In this document: positions 24,362 to 32,607 of the stretch, in pieces | How positions within the stretch are numbered: the first letter of the stretch is position 1 | How the letters are laid out: every line of letters begins with the position of its first letter | Assembly (NCBI RefSeq): GCF_000269905.1 | Contig: NZ_AKIF01000009.1 | Span: 1-34,160, forward strand | DNA from: Alkalibacillus haloalkaliphilus C5 | GTDB lineage: Bacteria; Bacillota; Bacilli; Bacillales; Alkalibacillaceae | Direction: 5' to 3' | Length of the DNA: 34,160 nt | Translations under genes and position numbers: made by a program | Notes under the pieces: model-generated | What the model was told of the DNA's origin: nothing | Database searches by the model: none | Seen by the model: only the letters and a program-made list of their open reading frames with translations

Positions 24362-24919
24362 ATGGAAAATGCTATTAAAAATTTAATGAGTTCAAACATT
24401 GTATCTGTTACATCAGATCAAACTGTACAAGAAGCTGCTGCTTTAATGGAACAGAATGATATTGGGGCTATTCCAGTTATTGAAAATGGTCAACTTCGCG
24501 GGATTATTACTGACCGTGACATTACTCTACGTGCTACAGCTAAAAATCAGCAAGGGAATTGTCCAATTGGCCAATGTATGAGTAGTGAAATTGTGTCAGC
24601 CGATGCAAGTATGGATGTTCATGAAGCTGCACAACTAATGGCAGAAAAACAAATAAGACGTTTACCAGTAACTGAAAATGGTCAAACAGTAGGTATGTTA
24701 TCAATTGGTGACTTAGCACAACAAAACATATATCGTAATGAAGCGGGAGATGCACTATCAAACATATCAATCCCGCAAGCGTTAAGGCAATCTGCTCAAC
24801 AAAGTAATGCACAAGCAGCACAACAGCAAAATGCTCAAATGGCTCAACAACAAAACACTCAAATGGCACAACAGCAAAATACCCAAATGAACCAACAGAA
24901 CAATCAAGGAATGCAATAA
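24362..24919 (+). CDS. CBS-pair protein with a Gln/Asn-rich repeat tail
   Basis: 185-residue cytoplasmic protein. Two CBS domains form a Bateman module: residues about 8-60 (LMSSNIVSVTSDQ... ITDRDITLRA) and 72-124 (CMSSEIVSADASMDVHEAAQ... LSIGDLAQ). Such modules bind adenine nucleotides or other ligands and sense energy or redox state. The core resembles B. subtilis YhcV, which is about 140 residues long. The extra 40 or so residues are a low-complexity tail of AQQQNxQM units made by 24-bp tandem DNA repeats. AAAAGGAG precedes the ATG. A TGAATA box at 24307-24312, 17 bp before CACGATA, faintly resembles a sigma-G promoter. Confidence 0.88.
   Translation: MENAIKNLMSSNIVSVTSDQTVQEAAALMEQNDIGAIPVIENGQLRGIITDRDITLRATAKNQQGNCPIGQCMSSEIVSADASMDVHEAAQLMAEKQIRRLPVTENGQTVGMLSIGDLAQQNIYRNEAGDALSNISIPQALRQSAQQSNAQAAQQQNAQMAQQQNTQMAQQQNTQMNQQNNQGMQ
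24818..24913 (+). repeat. 24-bp in-frame tandem repeat encoding AQQQNxQM
   Basis: Three units of exactly 24 bp (24818-24841, 24842-24865, 24866-24889) encode AQQQNAQM, AQQQNTQM and AQQQNTQM. A fourth, decayed unit (24890-24913) encodes NQQNNQGM. Synonymous changes between units show they are not brand-new copies. Confidence 0.9.
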
Positions 24920-24957
24920 AAAAAGACGGCCGTTAAAATTTAACGGTCGTCTTTTTG
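24920..24957. terminator. Bidirectional terminator between the CBS gene and a convergent lipoprotein gene
   Basis: AAAAGACGGCCGTTAAA (24921-24937) is complementary to 24939-24955 with one G-T pair, and T tracts occur on both strands. Confidence 0.9.
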
Positions 24958-24961
24958 ACTT

Positions 24962-25705
24962 TTAGTATTCAAATACTTCGCCGATATGTTCATGCAAATC
25001 ATCATTTTCAATATGGATGATGACATGGTGTTCTCCTGTTGTATCTTCATCAAAGTCTGCTTGATAAACACCAGGTGCAGATTCGTTTGCAGAAATCCAA
25101 GCTCTTTGGTCTTCGTGATCAATATGCCATACTTCAAAAGTGACATCAGCATTTTCTAGTTCTTGTCCTTCGAATAATACTTCAGTTGTCAGTTGATCAT
25201 TAACCATCTGAAAGTCGACAGATAAACGTTCATCAGCGTCTTCTGTATGACTGTGGTGATCGTGTTCGTGTGGGTGACCATCAGATGTCGCTGTTTCTAC
25301 CTCGGCATCTCCAACAACAAGGTCATGTTGTGGCATATGGTGTTGATCACGAGCTGTAACGTGAGGCACTAAGTAAAATACGCCTTCTTCCTCAAATGTA
25401 TAGCTTACCTCATAGAGACCATCTTCAACATGATTTCCTTCAATCATGTCACTCGACTCTTTTTGACCCTCTTGCCACACTTCAAACATAACTTCACTAG
25501 CATCCTCAACAGGTTGTCCGTCTTGAGTTACACGAGTTGATAGCATGTTTTCACCTGTATCGATTTGTTCGTCCATTAATACTTCTACTTCAAGTGGAGC
25601 TAAAGAGTCAACTTCTTGTTCTTCTGTTGTTTCCTCATCTTGACCTCCACATGCAGCGACTGTCACTAACATGACAGTAACTAAAGCTAAAAGCCATTTA
25701 TTCAT
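24962..25705 (-). CDS. Lipoprotein with two YtkA/FixH-like domains and a His-rich linker
   Basis: 247 residues from the ATG at 25705 (GGAAGGAG upstream); the open frame continues further up but without a ribosome site. The signal peptide ends in VAAC with Cys19. Two beta-sandwich repeats resemble the YtkA-like fold: about 35-130 (LEVEVLMDEQIDTGENMLSTRV... GVFYLVPHVTARD) and 165-247 (LSVDFQMVNDQLTTEVLFEGQ... TGEHHVIIHIENDD). A linker between them, HPHEHDHHSHTED, carries six His plus acidic residues and could bind copper, zinc or another metal. Related single-domain proteins are often near copper or cytochrome oxidase genes; none is visible here. The protein is acidic. Exact role unknown. Confidence 0.75.
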   Translation of the reverse strand: MNKWLLALVTVMLVTVAACGGQDEETTEEQEVDSLAPLEVEVLMDEQIDTGENMLSTRVTQDGQPVEDASEVMFEVWQEGQKESSDMIEGNHVEDGLYEVSYTFEEEGVFYLVPHVTARDQHHMPQHDLVVGDAEVETATSDGHPHEHDHHSHTEDADERLSVDFQMVNDQLTTEVLFEGQELENADVTFEVWHIDHEDQRAWISANESAPGVYQADFDEDTTGEHHVIIHIENDDLHEHIGEVFEY

Positions 25706-25835
25706 ATAAAATCTACTCCTTCCATCAGCCATTCTAACCATATAATTCAACTTTAACACGCAATTTGTCAAAAAAATCAACACGATTTTGACGCTTTTAA
25801 GAAAAATGTATGGCTAATTAGTGAAACAAGCTATG

Positions 25836-25901
25836 TGACAAATGTCATATTAAAGTCCTGACGTTCATGACTGTTTAATGAAAGGAGGTAAAGCGTATTA
25901 T
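25836..25901 (+). promoter_or_regulatory. des promoter with two candidate DesR sites
   Basis: TATTAT at 25896-25901 is a fair -10; the hexamer 17 bp upstream (GTTTAA, 25873-25878) is a poor -35, as expected for an activator-dependent promoter. Upstream lie a perfect dyad TGACA-AA-TGTCA (25836-25847) and an imperfect one bounded by AGTC and GACT (25854-25872) that abuts the -35. Their centres are about 21.5 bp apart, two helix turns, so bound dimers would share one face. B. subtilis DesR activates des from tandem upstream sites; the match here is inferred from position and symmetry. Confidence 0.5.
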
Positions 25902-25931
25902 AAGAATAAAGATTAGCGACGAGGTGAAGTT

Positions 25932-26951
25932 ATGGCAAATGCAAAATTATCAGAGCTAAGAAAGAAAATTCGTCCTTTTGAGGATGCAGACGACAAAGCA
26001 AGTTCAAAGCAGATGATTAACACATTACCACCTTTCTTTGCATTGTGGGTATTAGCATACTTAAGTTTATCAATTTCAGTTTGGATCACGATTCCGATTG
26101 CTATTATTGCAGCTGGATTTTTAGTACGTGTTTTTATTATATTTCATGATTGCTGTCATGGATCTTTCTTCAAAAACCGTAAATTAAACAACTTTGTTGG
26201 AACAGTGACCGGTATATTGACGATGTTTCCATATTCAAAGTGGAAGAGAGAACATGCGATTCACCACGCTACGAGTAGTAATCTAAACAAACGTGGCACT
26301 GGTGATGTATGGATTATGACAGTGGATGAGTATTTAAATTCATCAGCTTTACAGAGATTGCAATACCGTTTATATCGAAACCCAATTGTCATGTTCGGGT
26401 TAGGTCCAATTTATATGTTGTTGATTACGAATCGTATGAATCGTAAAGATGCCAAAAAAGCAGAAAGACGAAACACATATTTAACAAATGTGTCGATCCT
26501 AGGTGTTTCATTATTGTTAATATGGTTAATTGGATTTTATGCTTTCTTCGTTATTCAATTTACGATTATGTTTGTTGCTGGCATGGCAGGTATTTGGTTG
26601 TTCTACGTTCAACATCAGTTCGAGGATTCTTATTTTGAGGATGAATCAGAATGGGATTACGTAAAAGCAGCCATTGATGGAAGTTCTTATTATAAGTTAC
26701 CACGCGTATTACAATGGTTAACTGGCAATATTGGATATCATCACGTTCACCATTTAAGCCCAAAAGTACCTAATTATCACTTAGAAACAGTGCATGAACA
26801 AACACCTCCGTTACAACAGGCAACAACGATTACGTTACGTTCAAGCTTGAAGTCAATTAAGTTTAGACTATATGATGAACGTAAGAAAACGTTCGTAAGT
26901 TTTAAGGAGATTAAGCAAATAATGCGCCAAAATCAAACAGTAAATTACTAA
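25932..26951 (+). CDS. des: Membrane acyl-lipid desaturase
   Basis: 339-residue integral membrane di-iron enzyme that puts a double bond into fatty acyl chains of existing phospholipids, raising fluidity after cold shock. The three histidine boxes are HDCCH (72-76), HAIHH (108-112) and HHVHH (270-274). Hydrophobic helices lie around 33-70, 150-165 and 180-215. The first 25 residues are polar and charged. GAGGTGAAG precedes the ATG. It is followed by its own terminator and then by desK-desR, the two-component system that controls it in B. subtilis, which strongly supports the name. Confidence 0.93.
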   Translation: MANAKLSELRKKIRPFEDADDKASSKQMINTLPPFFALWVLAYLSLSISVWITIPIAIIAAGFLVRVFIIFHDCCHGSFFKNRKLNNFVGTVTGILTMFPYSKWKREHAIHHATSSNLNKRGTGDVWIMTVDEYLNSSALQRLQYRLYRNPIVMFGLGPIYMLLITNRMNRKDAKKAERRNTYLTNVSILGVSLLLIWLIGFYAFFVIQFTIMFVAGMAGIWLFYVQHQFEDSYFEDESEWDYVKAAIDGSSYYKLPRVLQWLTGNIGYHHVHHLSPKVPNYHLETVHEQTPPLQQATTITLRSSLKSIKFRLYDERKKTFVSFKEIKQIMRQNQTVNY

Positions 26952-26953
26952 TG

Positions 26954-26991
26954 AATAACCACCCTGAGCTTTATTGGGGTGGTTATTTTTA
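26954..26991 (+). terminator. Intrinsic terminator after des
   Basis: AATAACCACCC (26954-26964) pairs with GGGTGGTTATT (26977-26987) over a 12-base loop, followed by TTT. It separates des from desKR. Confidence 0.85.
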
Positions 26992-27039
26992 CATAATATA
27001 ATTCAGCCAGTATTATAGGCAGAAATCAATGGTACAAAA

Positions 27040-27048
27040 TGGTATGAT
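27040..27048 (+). promoter_or_regulatory. Extended -10 promoter for desKR
   Basis: TGG-TATGAT forms an extended -10 box 34 bp before the desK start. No good -35 is visible 17 bp upstream. With the terminator before it, this makes desKR a separate transcription unit. Confidence 0.45.
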
Positions 27049-27082
27049 GAAATAAAGAAGAATGAAGCAGGTGACCTAGTAG

Positions 27083-28219
27083 ATGCAAAATTGGTTCAAT
27101 ATTATACCGCGCAATTTAAGTTTAAACATATACGTATGGGTAATTTTTAGTTTTTTACCGTTTTTCTTTATTTTTAGATCAAATTCATTAGTAGAAATCA
27201 TTTTAGGAATCGTATCAGTTTTAACTTTCTTTTTGGCATATCGACTATCATTTTTATCTGATGGTTGGCCAGTATATGTATGGGTTTCAATTAAAATCGT
27301 TATTAGTGTAGGAATGACGTTGTTTTACGGTTATGTTTACGTTTCGTTGTTTTTAGCGTATTTCATCGGGAACATTCAACAGAAAGCGGGATTCTTAACG
27401 TTATATATCATTCACTTAGTAACGACATTAGCAGCTGTTTACGGAAGCTTCTTCACTCAAACTGAGCTGTTCTTTACCCAATTACCGTTTATCATTATTA
27501 CAGTGATCGGAGTTGTACTACTTCCTTTTAATACATACAACCGAATTAAACGTGAGAAGTTGGAAGGTGAACTGGAAGATGCTAATCAAAAGATTTCTCA
27601 GTTGATCGTTTTTGAAGAAAGGCAACGAATTGCCCGTGATCTACATGACACATTAGGACAAAAGCTATCACTAATAGGTCTGAAAAGTGACCTAGCCGGA
27701 AAGTTGGTCACGGTGGATCAAGATAAAGCGATTGGGGAGATGCAAGATATTAACCAAACGGCTAGAACGGCTTTAAAAGAAGTGCGAGACATGGTGAGTG
27801 ATATGAGGGGTATTAAGCTGGAGGAAGAAATCGAACACGTTAAACAATTGTTAGATGCAGCAGAGATTGAGTACAAAATAGAAGGTGACCAAAGTTTGAA
27901 AGATACCCCATTATTAATAGAAGATGTGGCAAGCATGTGCTTGAAAGAAGCGGTAACTAATGTAGTGAAACATAGTCAGGCAACTTATTGCGAAATTAAT
28001 ATTGCTGAAAAAGAAGAACAGCTAGAAATAGTAATTGAAGATAATGGGGTGGGCATTCCTGATGAAGTGTTAGAGTCATCTAATAGTGGTATTCGCGGGA
28101 TGCGTGAGCGTTTAGAGTTTGTAAATGGAGTGCTTGAAGTTGACGGAAAACAAGGCACTTTGTTAAAAATTTTGATTCCGAAAGCAGTTAAACAGGATGA
28201 TACTGAGGTGGTTAGATGA
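27083..28219 (+). CDS. desK: Membrane-fluidity sensor histidine kinase DesK
   Basis: 378-residue membrane kinase/phosphatase that senses bilayer thickness or order and controls the desaturase. About five transmembrane helices fill residues 15-150, followed by a linking coiled coil (RIKREKLEGELEDANQKISQL). The phosphoacceptor is H188 in ARDLHDTLGQ, the same number as in B. subtilis DesK. The HisKA_3 domain is followed by an HATPase domain with KEAVTNVVKHS (N box) and IEDNGVGIP (G1). AGGTGA precedes the ATG. It overlaps desR by four bases (ATGA). Position numbers, family type and neighbours together make the identity firm. Confidence 0.93.
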   Translation: MQNWFNIIPRNLSLNIYVWVIFSFLPFFFIFRSNSLVEIILGIVSVLTFFLAYRLSFLSDGWPVYVWVSIKIVISVGMTLFYGYVYVSLFLAYFIGNIQQKAGFLTLYIIHLVTTLAAVYGSFFTQTELFFTQLPFIIITVIGVVLLPFNTYNRIKREKLEGELEDANQKISQLIVFEERQRIARDLHDTLGQKLSLIGLKSDLAGKLVTVDQDKAIGEMQDINQTARTALKEVRDMVSDMRGIKLEEEIEHVKQLLDAAEIEYKIEGDQSLKDTPLLIEDVASMCLKEAVTNVVKHSQATYCEINIAEKEEQLEIVIEDNGVGIPDEVLESSNSGIRGMRERLEFVNGVLEVDGKQGTLLKILIPKAVKQDDTEVVR

Positions 28220-28818
28220 TCCGAATTGTATTAGCTGAAGACCAAGGAATGCTCCTTGGTGCATTAGGGTCGTTGTTAGATTTAGAAATTGATATGGAAG
28301 TTGTAGGAAAAGCGCAAAATGGTGAAGAAGCAGTGCAAATGGTTAAAGAACTTAAGCCAGATATTTGTATTATGGACATTGAAATGCCTGTGAAAACGGG
28401 TCTTGATGCTGCAGAAGAATTAATTGAGGAAAACTGCAAAGTCATTATATTAACGACTTTCGCCAGAGCTGGTTACTTTGAAAGGGCGCGTAAAGCAAGT
28501 GTTTCAGGGTACTTGTTGAAAGATGGTCCGAGTGAGGAGTTAGCAAGTTCGATTAGAACGATTATGAACGGGCGAAAAGTGTACGCTCCAGAGCTAATCG
28601 AAATAGCGTATGAACAAGTGAATCCGCTCACTGACAGAGAAGTACAAGTAGTAAAGTTAATAGCAGAAGGTAAAAGCACTAAAGAAATTGCCCAAGATTT
28701 ATATTTAACGCATGGTACTGTTCGAAATTATATATCGATTATTTTTGATAAGCTTGAAGTAAGTAACCGGATCGAGGCTATTTCAAAGTTGAAAGAAAAA
28801 GGCTGGTTATCATCATGA
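28216..28818 (+). CDS. desR: Response regulator DesR (NarL/FixJ type)
   Basis: 200-residue regulator. The receiver domain has acidic pair E8/D9 and phosphoacceptor D54 in CIMDIEMP, the same position as in B. subtilis DesR, plus the switch residues T in LTTFA and the conserved Lys in LLKDGPS. The LuxR-type helix-turn-helix is at about 135-195 (PLTDREVQVVKLIAEGKSTKEIAQDLYLTHGTVRNY). Phosphorylated DesR activates des in B. subtilis. Four-base overlaps with both desK before it and the peptidase gene after it show tight translational coupling. It probably binds the dyads at 25836-25872. Confidence 0.93.
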   Translation: MIRIVLAEDQGMLLGALGSLLDLEIDMEVVGKAQNGEEAVQMVKELKPDICIMDIEMPVKTGLDAAEELIEENCKVIILTTFARAGYFERARKASVSGYLLKDGPSEELASSIRTIMNGRKVYAPELIEIAYEQVNPLTDREVQVVKLIAEGKSTKEIAQDLYLTHGTVRNYISIIFDKLEVSNRIEAISKLKEKGWLSS

Positions 28819-29852
28819 AAAGAATCCGAGAGTACGGCATTACGATTGGAACACTTCCAACTGGCAAACGAAATGAAATTACAGATGTAGCAGGCGTGAA
28901 AGTTGGCCATGAAACGATTAGTTCTGGTGAAGTTCAAACAGGTGTAACAGCAATAATTCCAGCTAATGATAACTTGTTTCAAAACAAACTGATCGCAACA
29001 AGCCATGTTTTTAACGGTTTTGGAAAGACGACAGGCCTTGTACAACTGAATGAATTAGGTACGTTAGAGACGCCAATTTTACTAACGAACACGTTAAGTG
29101 TAGGGACATGTACGACAGCACTTGTGCGTTATATGTTAGACCAAGATGAAACGATTGGAAATTCAACAGGTACAGTGAACCCAGTTGTTGGCGAGTGTAA
29201 CGACATGGTATTAAATAACATTCGAAGCCTTCAACTATCAGAGGAAGATGCGTTGAAGGCGCTACAAATTGCCCAAGAAGATGTGATCGAAGGTAGTGTC
29301 GGTGCAGGTCGTGGTATGATATGTTTCGGATTGAAAGGTGGAATTGGTACATCCTCTCGTAAGCTTACATATGAACATGGTGATTACACGATTGGGGTCT
29401 TAGTTTTATCGAATTTTGGGAAGTTAGAAGAGTTTCGATTAAATGGTAATCAAGTAGGGGTGCAATTAAGAGATCGGCTTAACAGTGATGCTGATGAAAC
29501 TGATAAAGGGTCAATCATGATGATTGTAGCAACGGATTTACCTGTTACTTCTCAGCAATTAAAAAGAATAGTTAAGCGAACAGGTAATGGCTTAAGTAGG
29601 ACAGGCTCATTTATGGGGAATGGAAGTGGTGACGTCGCTATAGGTTACTCAACAGCTAATCGTGTACCACATTCATCTCATATAACCCAAATGACAGTTG
29701 TTCACGAGAATGATTTGGACCAAGCTTTTCAAGCAGTCACTGATGCAACTGAAGAAGCGATCTTAAATTCAATGGTTATGGCCGAGACAGTAACTGGACG
29801 GAAGGAATTAACGCTCCATTCGTTATCTAACTATATAGAGGAGTTCATTTAA
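28815..29852 (+). CDS. P1 family peptidase (DmpA-type L-aminopeptidase/D-esterase)
   Basis: 345-residue N-terminal-nucleophile hydrolase. Members are made as a precursor and cut themselves before a Ser that becomes the nucleophile. Here the RTGS motif (262-265) suggests cleavage between Gly264 and Ser265, with NGSGDVAIGYSTAN following. The N-terminal half has the family's GVKVGHETI, QTGVTAIIP and GSVGAGRGMICFGLKGGIGTSSR. Known activities include release of N-terminal D-Ala, Gly or L-residues, and beta-peptide cleavage. It overlaps desR by four bases (ATGA), so it is part of the desKR transcript. No signal peptide is seen, so it is cytoplasmic. The natural substrate is unknown. Confidence 0.9.
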   Translation: MKRIREYGITIGTLPTGKRNEITDVAGVKVGHETISSGEVQTGVTAIIPANDNLFQNKLIATSHVFNGFGKTTGLVQLNELGTLETPILLTNTLSVGTCTTALVRYMLDQDETIGNSTGTVNPVVGECNDMVLNNIRSLQLSEEDALKALQIAQEDVIEGSVGAGRGMICFGLKGGIGTSSRKLTYEHGDYTIGVLVLSNFGKLEEFRLNGNQVGVQLRDRLNSDADETDKGSIMMIVATDLPVTSQQLKRIVKRTGNGLSRTGSFMGNGSGDVAIGYSTANRVPHSSHITQMTVVHENDLDQAFQAVTDATEEAILNSMVMAETVTGRKELTLHSLSNYIEEFI

Positions 29853-29865
29853 GGAGGGACATTGG

Positions 29866-29994
29866 ATGGAGATGAAATTTAAAAGTAAAGAGAAGAAAAC
29901 AAGGTCCAGGTTTGCGGAATTTTTCTTCACATCCATTGATGTGTTGTTAATTCTTCCAAGGTTAATCATAGCACTAGTACGTAGCATTTTTTGA
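29866..29994 (+). CDS. 42-residue basic/hydrophobic small protein
   Basis: A short gene with strong translation signals: AAGGAGGG overlaps the end of the peptidase stop codon and precedes ATG at 29866 by 8 bases. The product begins MEMKFKSKEKKTRSR, strongly basic, then has a hydrophobic half, FAEFFFTSIDVLLILP, and ends RLIIALVRSIF. This suggests a membrane-anchored peptide with a cytoplasmic basic end, or an amphipathic helix. I recognise no family. It is placed between the peptidase and the amidase with spacings of 13 and 14 bp, so co-transcription is near certain. Confidence 0.7.
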   Translation: MEMKFKSKEKKTRSRFAEFFFTSIDVLLILPRLIIALVRSIF

Positions 29995-30008
29995 GGTGAG
30001 GTGTATAT

Positions 30009-31445
30009 ATGAGTGATTTGAACGAATTAAATAAACTCGATGCTTTAGCACAAAAAGATCTAATTAATCGAGGTGAAGTATCAGTTGGTGAAGTGACAAA
30101 CTATTACATAGAACGAATAAAGATGTTAAATCCAATGCTCAATGCTGTTGTTCACCCGATGTTTGACCAAGCTATCTCGCAATCTAATGAAAAGCAAAAG
30201 GTCGATCATCCATTAGCCGGTCTTCCTTTGTTAATTAAAGACCTTAATCCCATTGCTAATGAACCTTTCACGAATGGATCAAAGCTTCAAGAAGGTTTTG
30301 TTGCTAAAGAAGATGACGTCTTTGTTCAAAGATACCGTGAAGCGGGCTTGAACTTTCTTGGAAAAACGAATACACCTGAGTTTGGCTTTTTGCCTATTAC
30401 TGAACCTGAATTGCATGGCGCTGCTAACAACCCTTGGGATTTAACTCGTTCACCAGGTGGGTCGAGTGGTGGTTCGGCAGCTGCGGTTGCAGCAGGGATG
30501 GTCCCTTTTGCCCATGCTAATGATGGTGGAGGTTCAATAAGAATGCCAGCATCAACTTGTGGCTTATTTGGCTTTAAACCATCACGAGGGCAAATACCGA
30601 TATCACCATATATTAATCAAATATCTGTTAATCATGCTGTCACACGATCTGTTCGTGATAGTGCAGCTTTATTAGATGTTATTAAGGGTGGGACAGATTT
30701 AGAGCTTTACCCGACTTACGACACGAGAAAGACGTTTTTAACCTCAACACAAGAGGAGCCTAAAGCGTTAAGAATCGGTGTAACTCCTAATTGGAATGGA
30801 CAAGTAACCATCGATGACGAAACGGAAAAAGCCTTTGATCAGATGGTTAGATTACTTTCTGATTTAGGACATGAAGTTGAAGAAGTAACAGTTCCAATGA
30901 ATTTTAATTCTTATACAGAAAACTTCATTAAAATATGGGCAGGTTCAGGCGCTGTTGCAATAGATCATTTAGGTAAAATGACAGGACAAGAACCATCAAT
31001 GGGTAACTTAGAAGCTTTATCTTACGAGATTTATAAAGCAGGAAAACAGATGACTGCTTTTGACTATGAAGAAGCGCGTGTCATGTTACAACTTGAATCG
31101 AAGAACTTTTTGTCACTGTATGCACAGTACGACCTTCTTCTTACACCCGTACTAAATAGAGTTCCCGTTAAGACAGGGGAGTTAAAACAAGAATCGATTG
31201 AAGCTTTAACGAATAATATGGTTAACTATTGCAGTTTTACGCCAATCGCTAATGCAACAGGGCAACCTGCTATGAGTGTGCCTGGCTATTGGACTGATGA
31301 CAATGTACCAATCGGGATGCAGTTTAAAGCTAATGTGGGTGAGGATTATCTACTCTTTCAACTTGCGAGTCAAATTGAACATGCTAACCCGTGGTTTTAC
31401 AAATATGAGAAGTTAGATGAGAGGTTAATGCAGAATGCCAAATAA
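30009..31445 (+). CDS. Amidase (amidase-signature family, GatA/NylA-like)
   Basis: 478-residue hydrolase with the Ser-cisSer-Lys triad. From alignment to GatA spacing these are K77 (LPLLIKDLN), S152 ([14 protein letters not shown]) and S176 ([12 protein letters not shown]). DGGGSIR is the form seen in 6-aminohexanoate-cyclic-dimer hydrolase-type amidases, while GatA has DTGGSIR. No gatC or gatB is adjacent, so this is not the tRNA amidotransferase. GAGGTGAGG, overlapping the stop codon of the small gene, precedes the ATG. Last in the desK-desR-peptidase-small protein-amidase run, ended by a hairpin. The substrate may be an amide or cyclic peptide; not determinable here. Confidence 0.88.
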   Translation: MSDLNELNKLDALAQKDLINRGEVSVGEVTNYYIERIKMLNPMLNAVVHPMFDQAISQSNEKQKVDHPLAGLPLLIKDLNPIANEPFTNGSKLQEGFVAKEDDVFVQRYREAGLNFLGKTNTPEFGFLPITEPELHGAANNPWDLTRSPGGSSGGSAAAVAAGMVPFAHANDGGGSIRMPASTCGLFGFKPSRGQIPISPYINQISVNHAVTRSVRDSAALLDVIKGGTDLELYPTYDTRKTFLTSTQEEPKALRIGVTPNWNGQVTIDDETEKAFDQMVRLLSDLGHEVEEVTVPMNFNSYTENFIKIWAGSGAVAIDHLGKMTGQEPSMGNLEALSYEIYKAGKQMTAFDYEEARVMLQLESKNFLSLYAQYDLLLTPVLNRVPVKTGELKQESIEALTNNMVNYCSFTPIANATGQPAMSVPGYWTDDNVPIGMQFKANVGEDYLLFQLASQIEHANPWFYKYEKLDERLMQNAK

Positions 31446-31482
31446 AAGGATGCCGCCATTGATGCGGCATCCTTCATATATT
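31446..31482. terminator. Terminator between the amidase and the first subtilisin
   Basis: A perfect 11-bp stem AAGGATGCCGC (31446-31456) / GCGGCATCCTT (31464-31474) with a 7-base loop. The tails are moderately T-rich on both strands, and it serves two convergent genes. Confidence 0.82.
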
Positions 31483-32607
31483 TTAATGGACCATCGCGTC
31501 GTATGCTTGAATTAAACCATTACCGTAATGGTTGCTGTTACCTAAATATTTAGCTGATTGATTGAGCGCGTTTCTTAGTTGAGTGTTTGAGTAGTGAGGG
31601 TTGTAGTGCCATACTAGTGCAGCAACACCAGCAACGTGAGGTGATGCCATTGAAGTACCGTTTAAAGATGAGTAGTTGTTGTTAGGGTATGTGCTTAAAA
31701 TGTCAACACCAGGCGCTGAAATTTCGACGGCAGGTCCAGTACTTGAGAATGAAGCGCGATTTTCATTTTGATCTACAGCTGCAACTGCCATAACTGAATC
31801 ATATTGGGCAGGGTATCCTACGTTATTGCCAGAACCCCAAGCGTTACCGCTATTACCCGCAGCAGCTACAACTAAAATACCTTGGTTATACGCGTAATCA
31901 CTATATGCCTGTAAGATTGATGAATGAGTTGGTCCACCTAAAGACATATTGATGACATCCATGTTATTTAAAATAGACCATTCAATCCCTTGAGCAATAC
32001 CAGAGTATGAACCGCCACCACTACTATCCAATACTTTAACCGCATAAAGATTAGCTTGTGGTGCAACACCTAGAACCCCAAGGTTGTTATCTAAAGCAGC
32101 AACTGTACCAGCGACATGTGTACCGTGCCCACTTCCGTCATAATATGGATCACTTTCTGGCCAGTTATTGAAGACAGAGTGTCCACCAGAAACATTTAAG
32201 TCCTCGTGACTAGCATCAATTCCAGTATCCAAAATCGCAATGTCAACGCCTTGACCATAATACCCAAATGAGTGAACATCATTTGCTTGAACAGATTCGA
32301 TACCATAAGGTACATCTTGGTAGTAAGCCTCAGCTTTAGCATTTTCCTCTACATGCTTAATTTGCGGGTGGTTATCGACTAGTTTGGCTTGTTGTTCTGT
32401 TATTTCAACATGATAAACAGGCAAGATCTCTGACTTGAAAAGAATATCATCTTCCGCAATATCAAAAGACTGTAGGATCCCTTTTTCTGCTGGGCCATCA
32501 AACATTATTAAGTAATCTTCCTTTAGATCATCGCTATTAGCAGATACCGTAGTCTGTAGTGCAAATAAAATGGCAACAGTCAAAAACGCAATTAAAAACT
32601 TTTTCAT
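31483..32607 (-). CDS. Secreted subtilisin-family alkaline serine protease (S8)
   Basis: 374-residue precursor. Signal peptide about 1-24 ([20 protein letters not shown] then VSAN), inhibitor I9-type propeptide to about 93 ([12 protein letters not shown]... [15 protein letters not shown]), mature protease from about 94-96. The catalytic triad is D127 ([12 protein letters not shown]), H161 (GHGTHVAG) and S319 ([12 protein letters not shown]); the oxyanion Asn is in AAAGNSGN. The mature size of about 280 residues is that of high-alkaline subtilisins. AGGAGTG precedes the ATG. A paralogue lies upstream in the same direction after 768 bp of non-coding DNA. It is probably for extracellular protein degradation. 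Confidence 0.95.
   Translation of the reverse strand: MKKFLIAFLTVAILFALQTTVSANSDDLKEDYLIMFDGPAEKGILQSFDIAEDDILFKSEILPVYHVEITEQQAKLVDNHPQIKHVEENAKAEAYYQDVPYGIESVQANDVHSFGYYGQGVDIAILDTGIDASHEDLNVSGGHSVFNNWPESDPYYDGSGHGTHVAGTVAALDNNLGVLGVAPQANLYAVKVLDSSGGGSYSGIAQGIEWSILNNMDVINMSLGGPTHSSILQAYSDYAYNQGILVVAAAGNSGNAWGSGNNVGYPAQYDSVMAVAAVDQNENRASFSSTGPAVEISAPGVDILSTYPNNNYSSLNGTSMASPHVAGVAALVWHYNPHYSNTQLRNALNQSAKYLGNSNHYGNGLIQAYDAMVH

Noticed and set aside
24540-24869. Minus-strand open frame of 109 codons rich in Phe, Val and His opposite the CBS gene
   Set aside because: It is the antisense shadow of the Gln/Asn repeats and CBS domains, without a ribosome site.
30009-31445. GatA subunit of the tRNA amidotransferase
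   Set aside because: There is no gatC or gatB alongside, and DGGGSIR with the overall pattern fits stand-alone amidases better.
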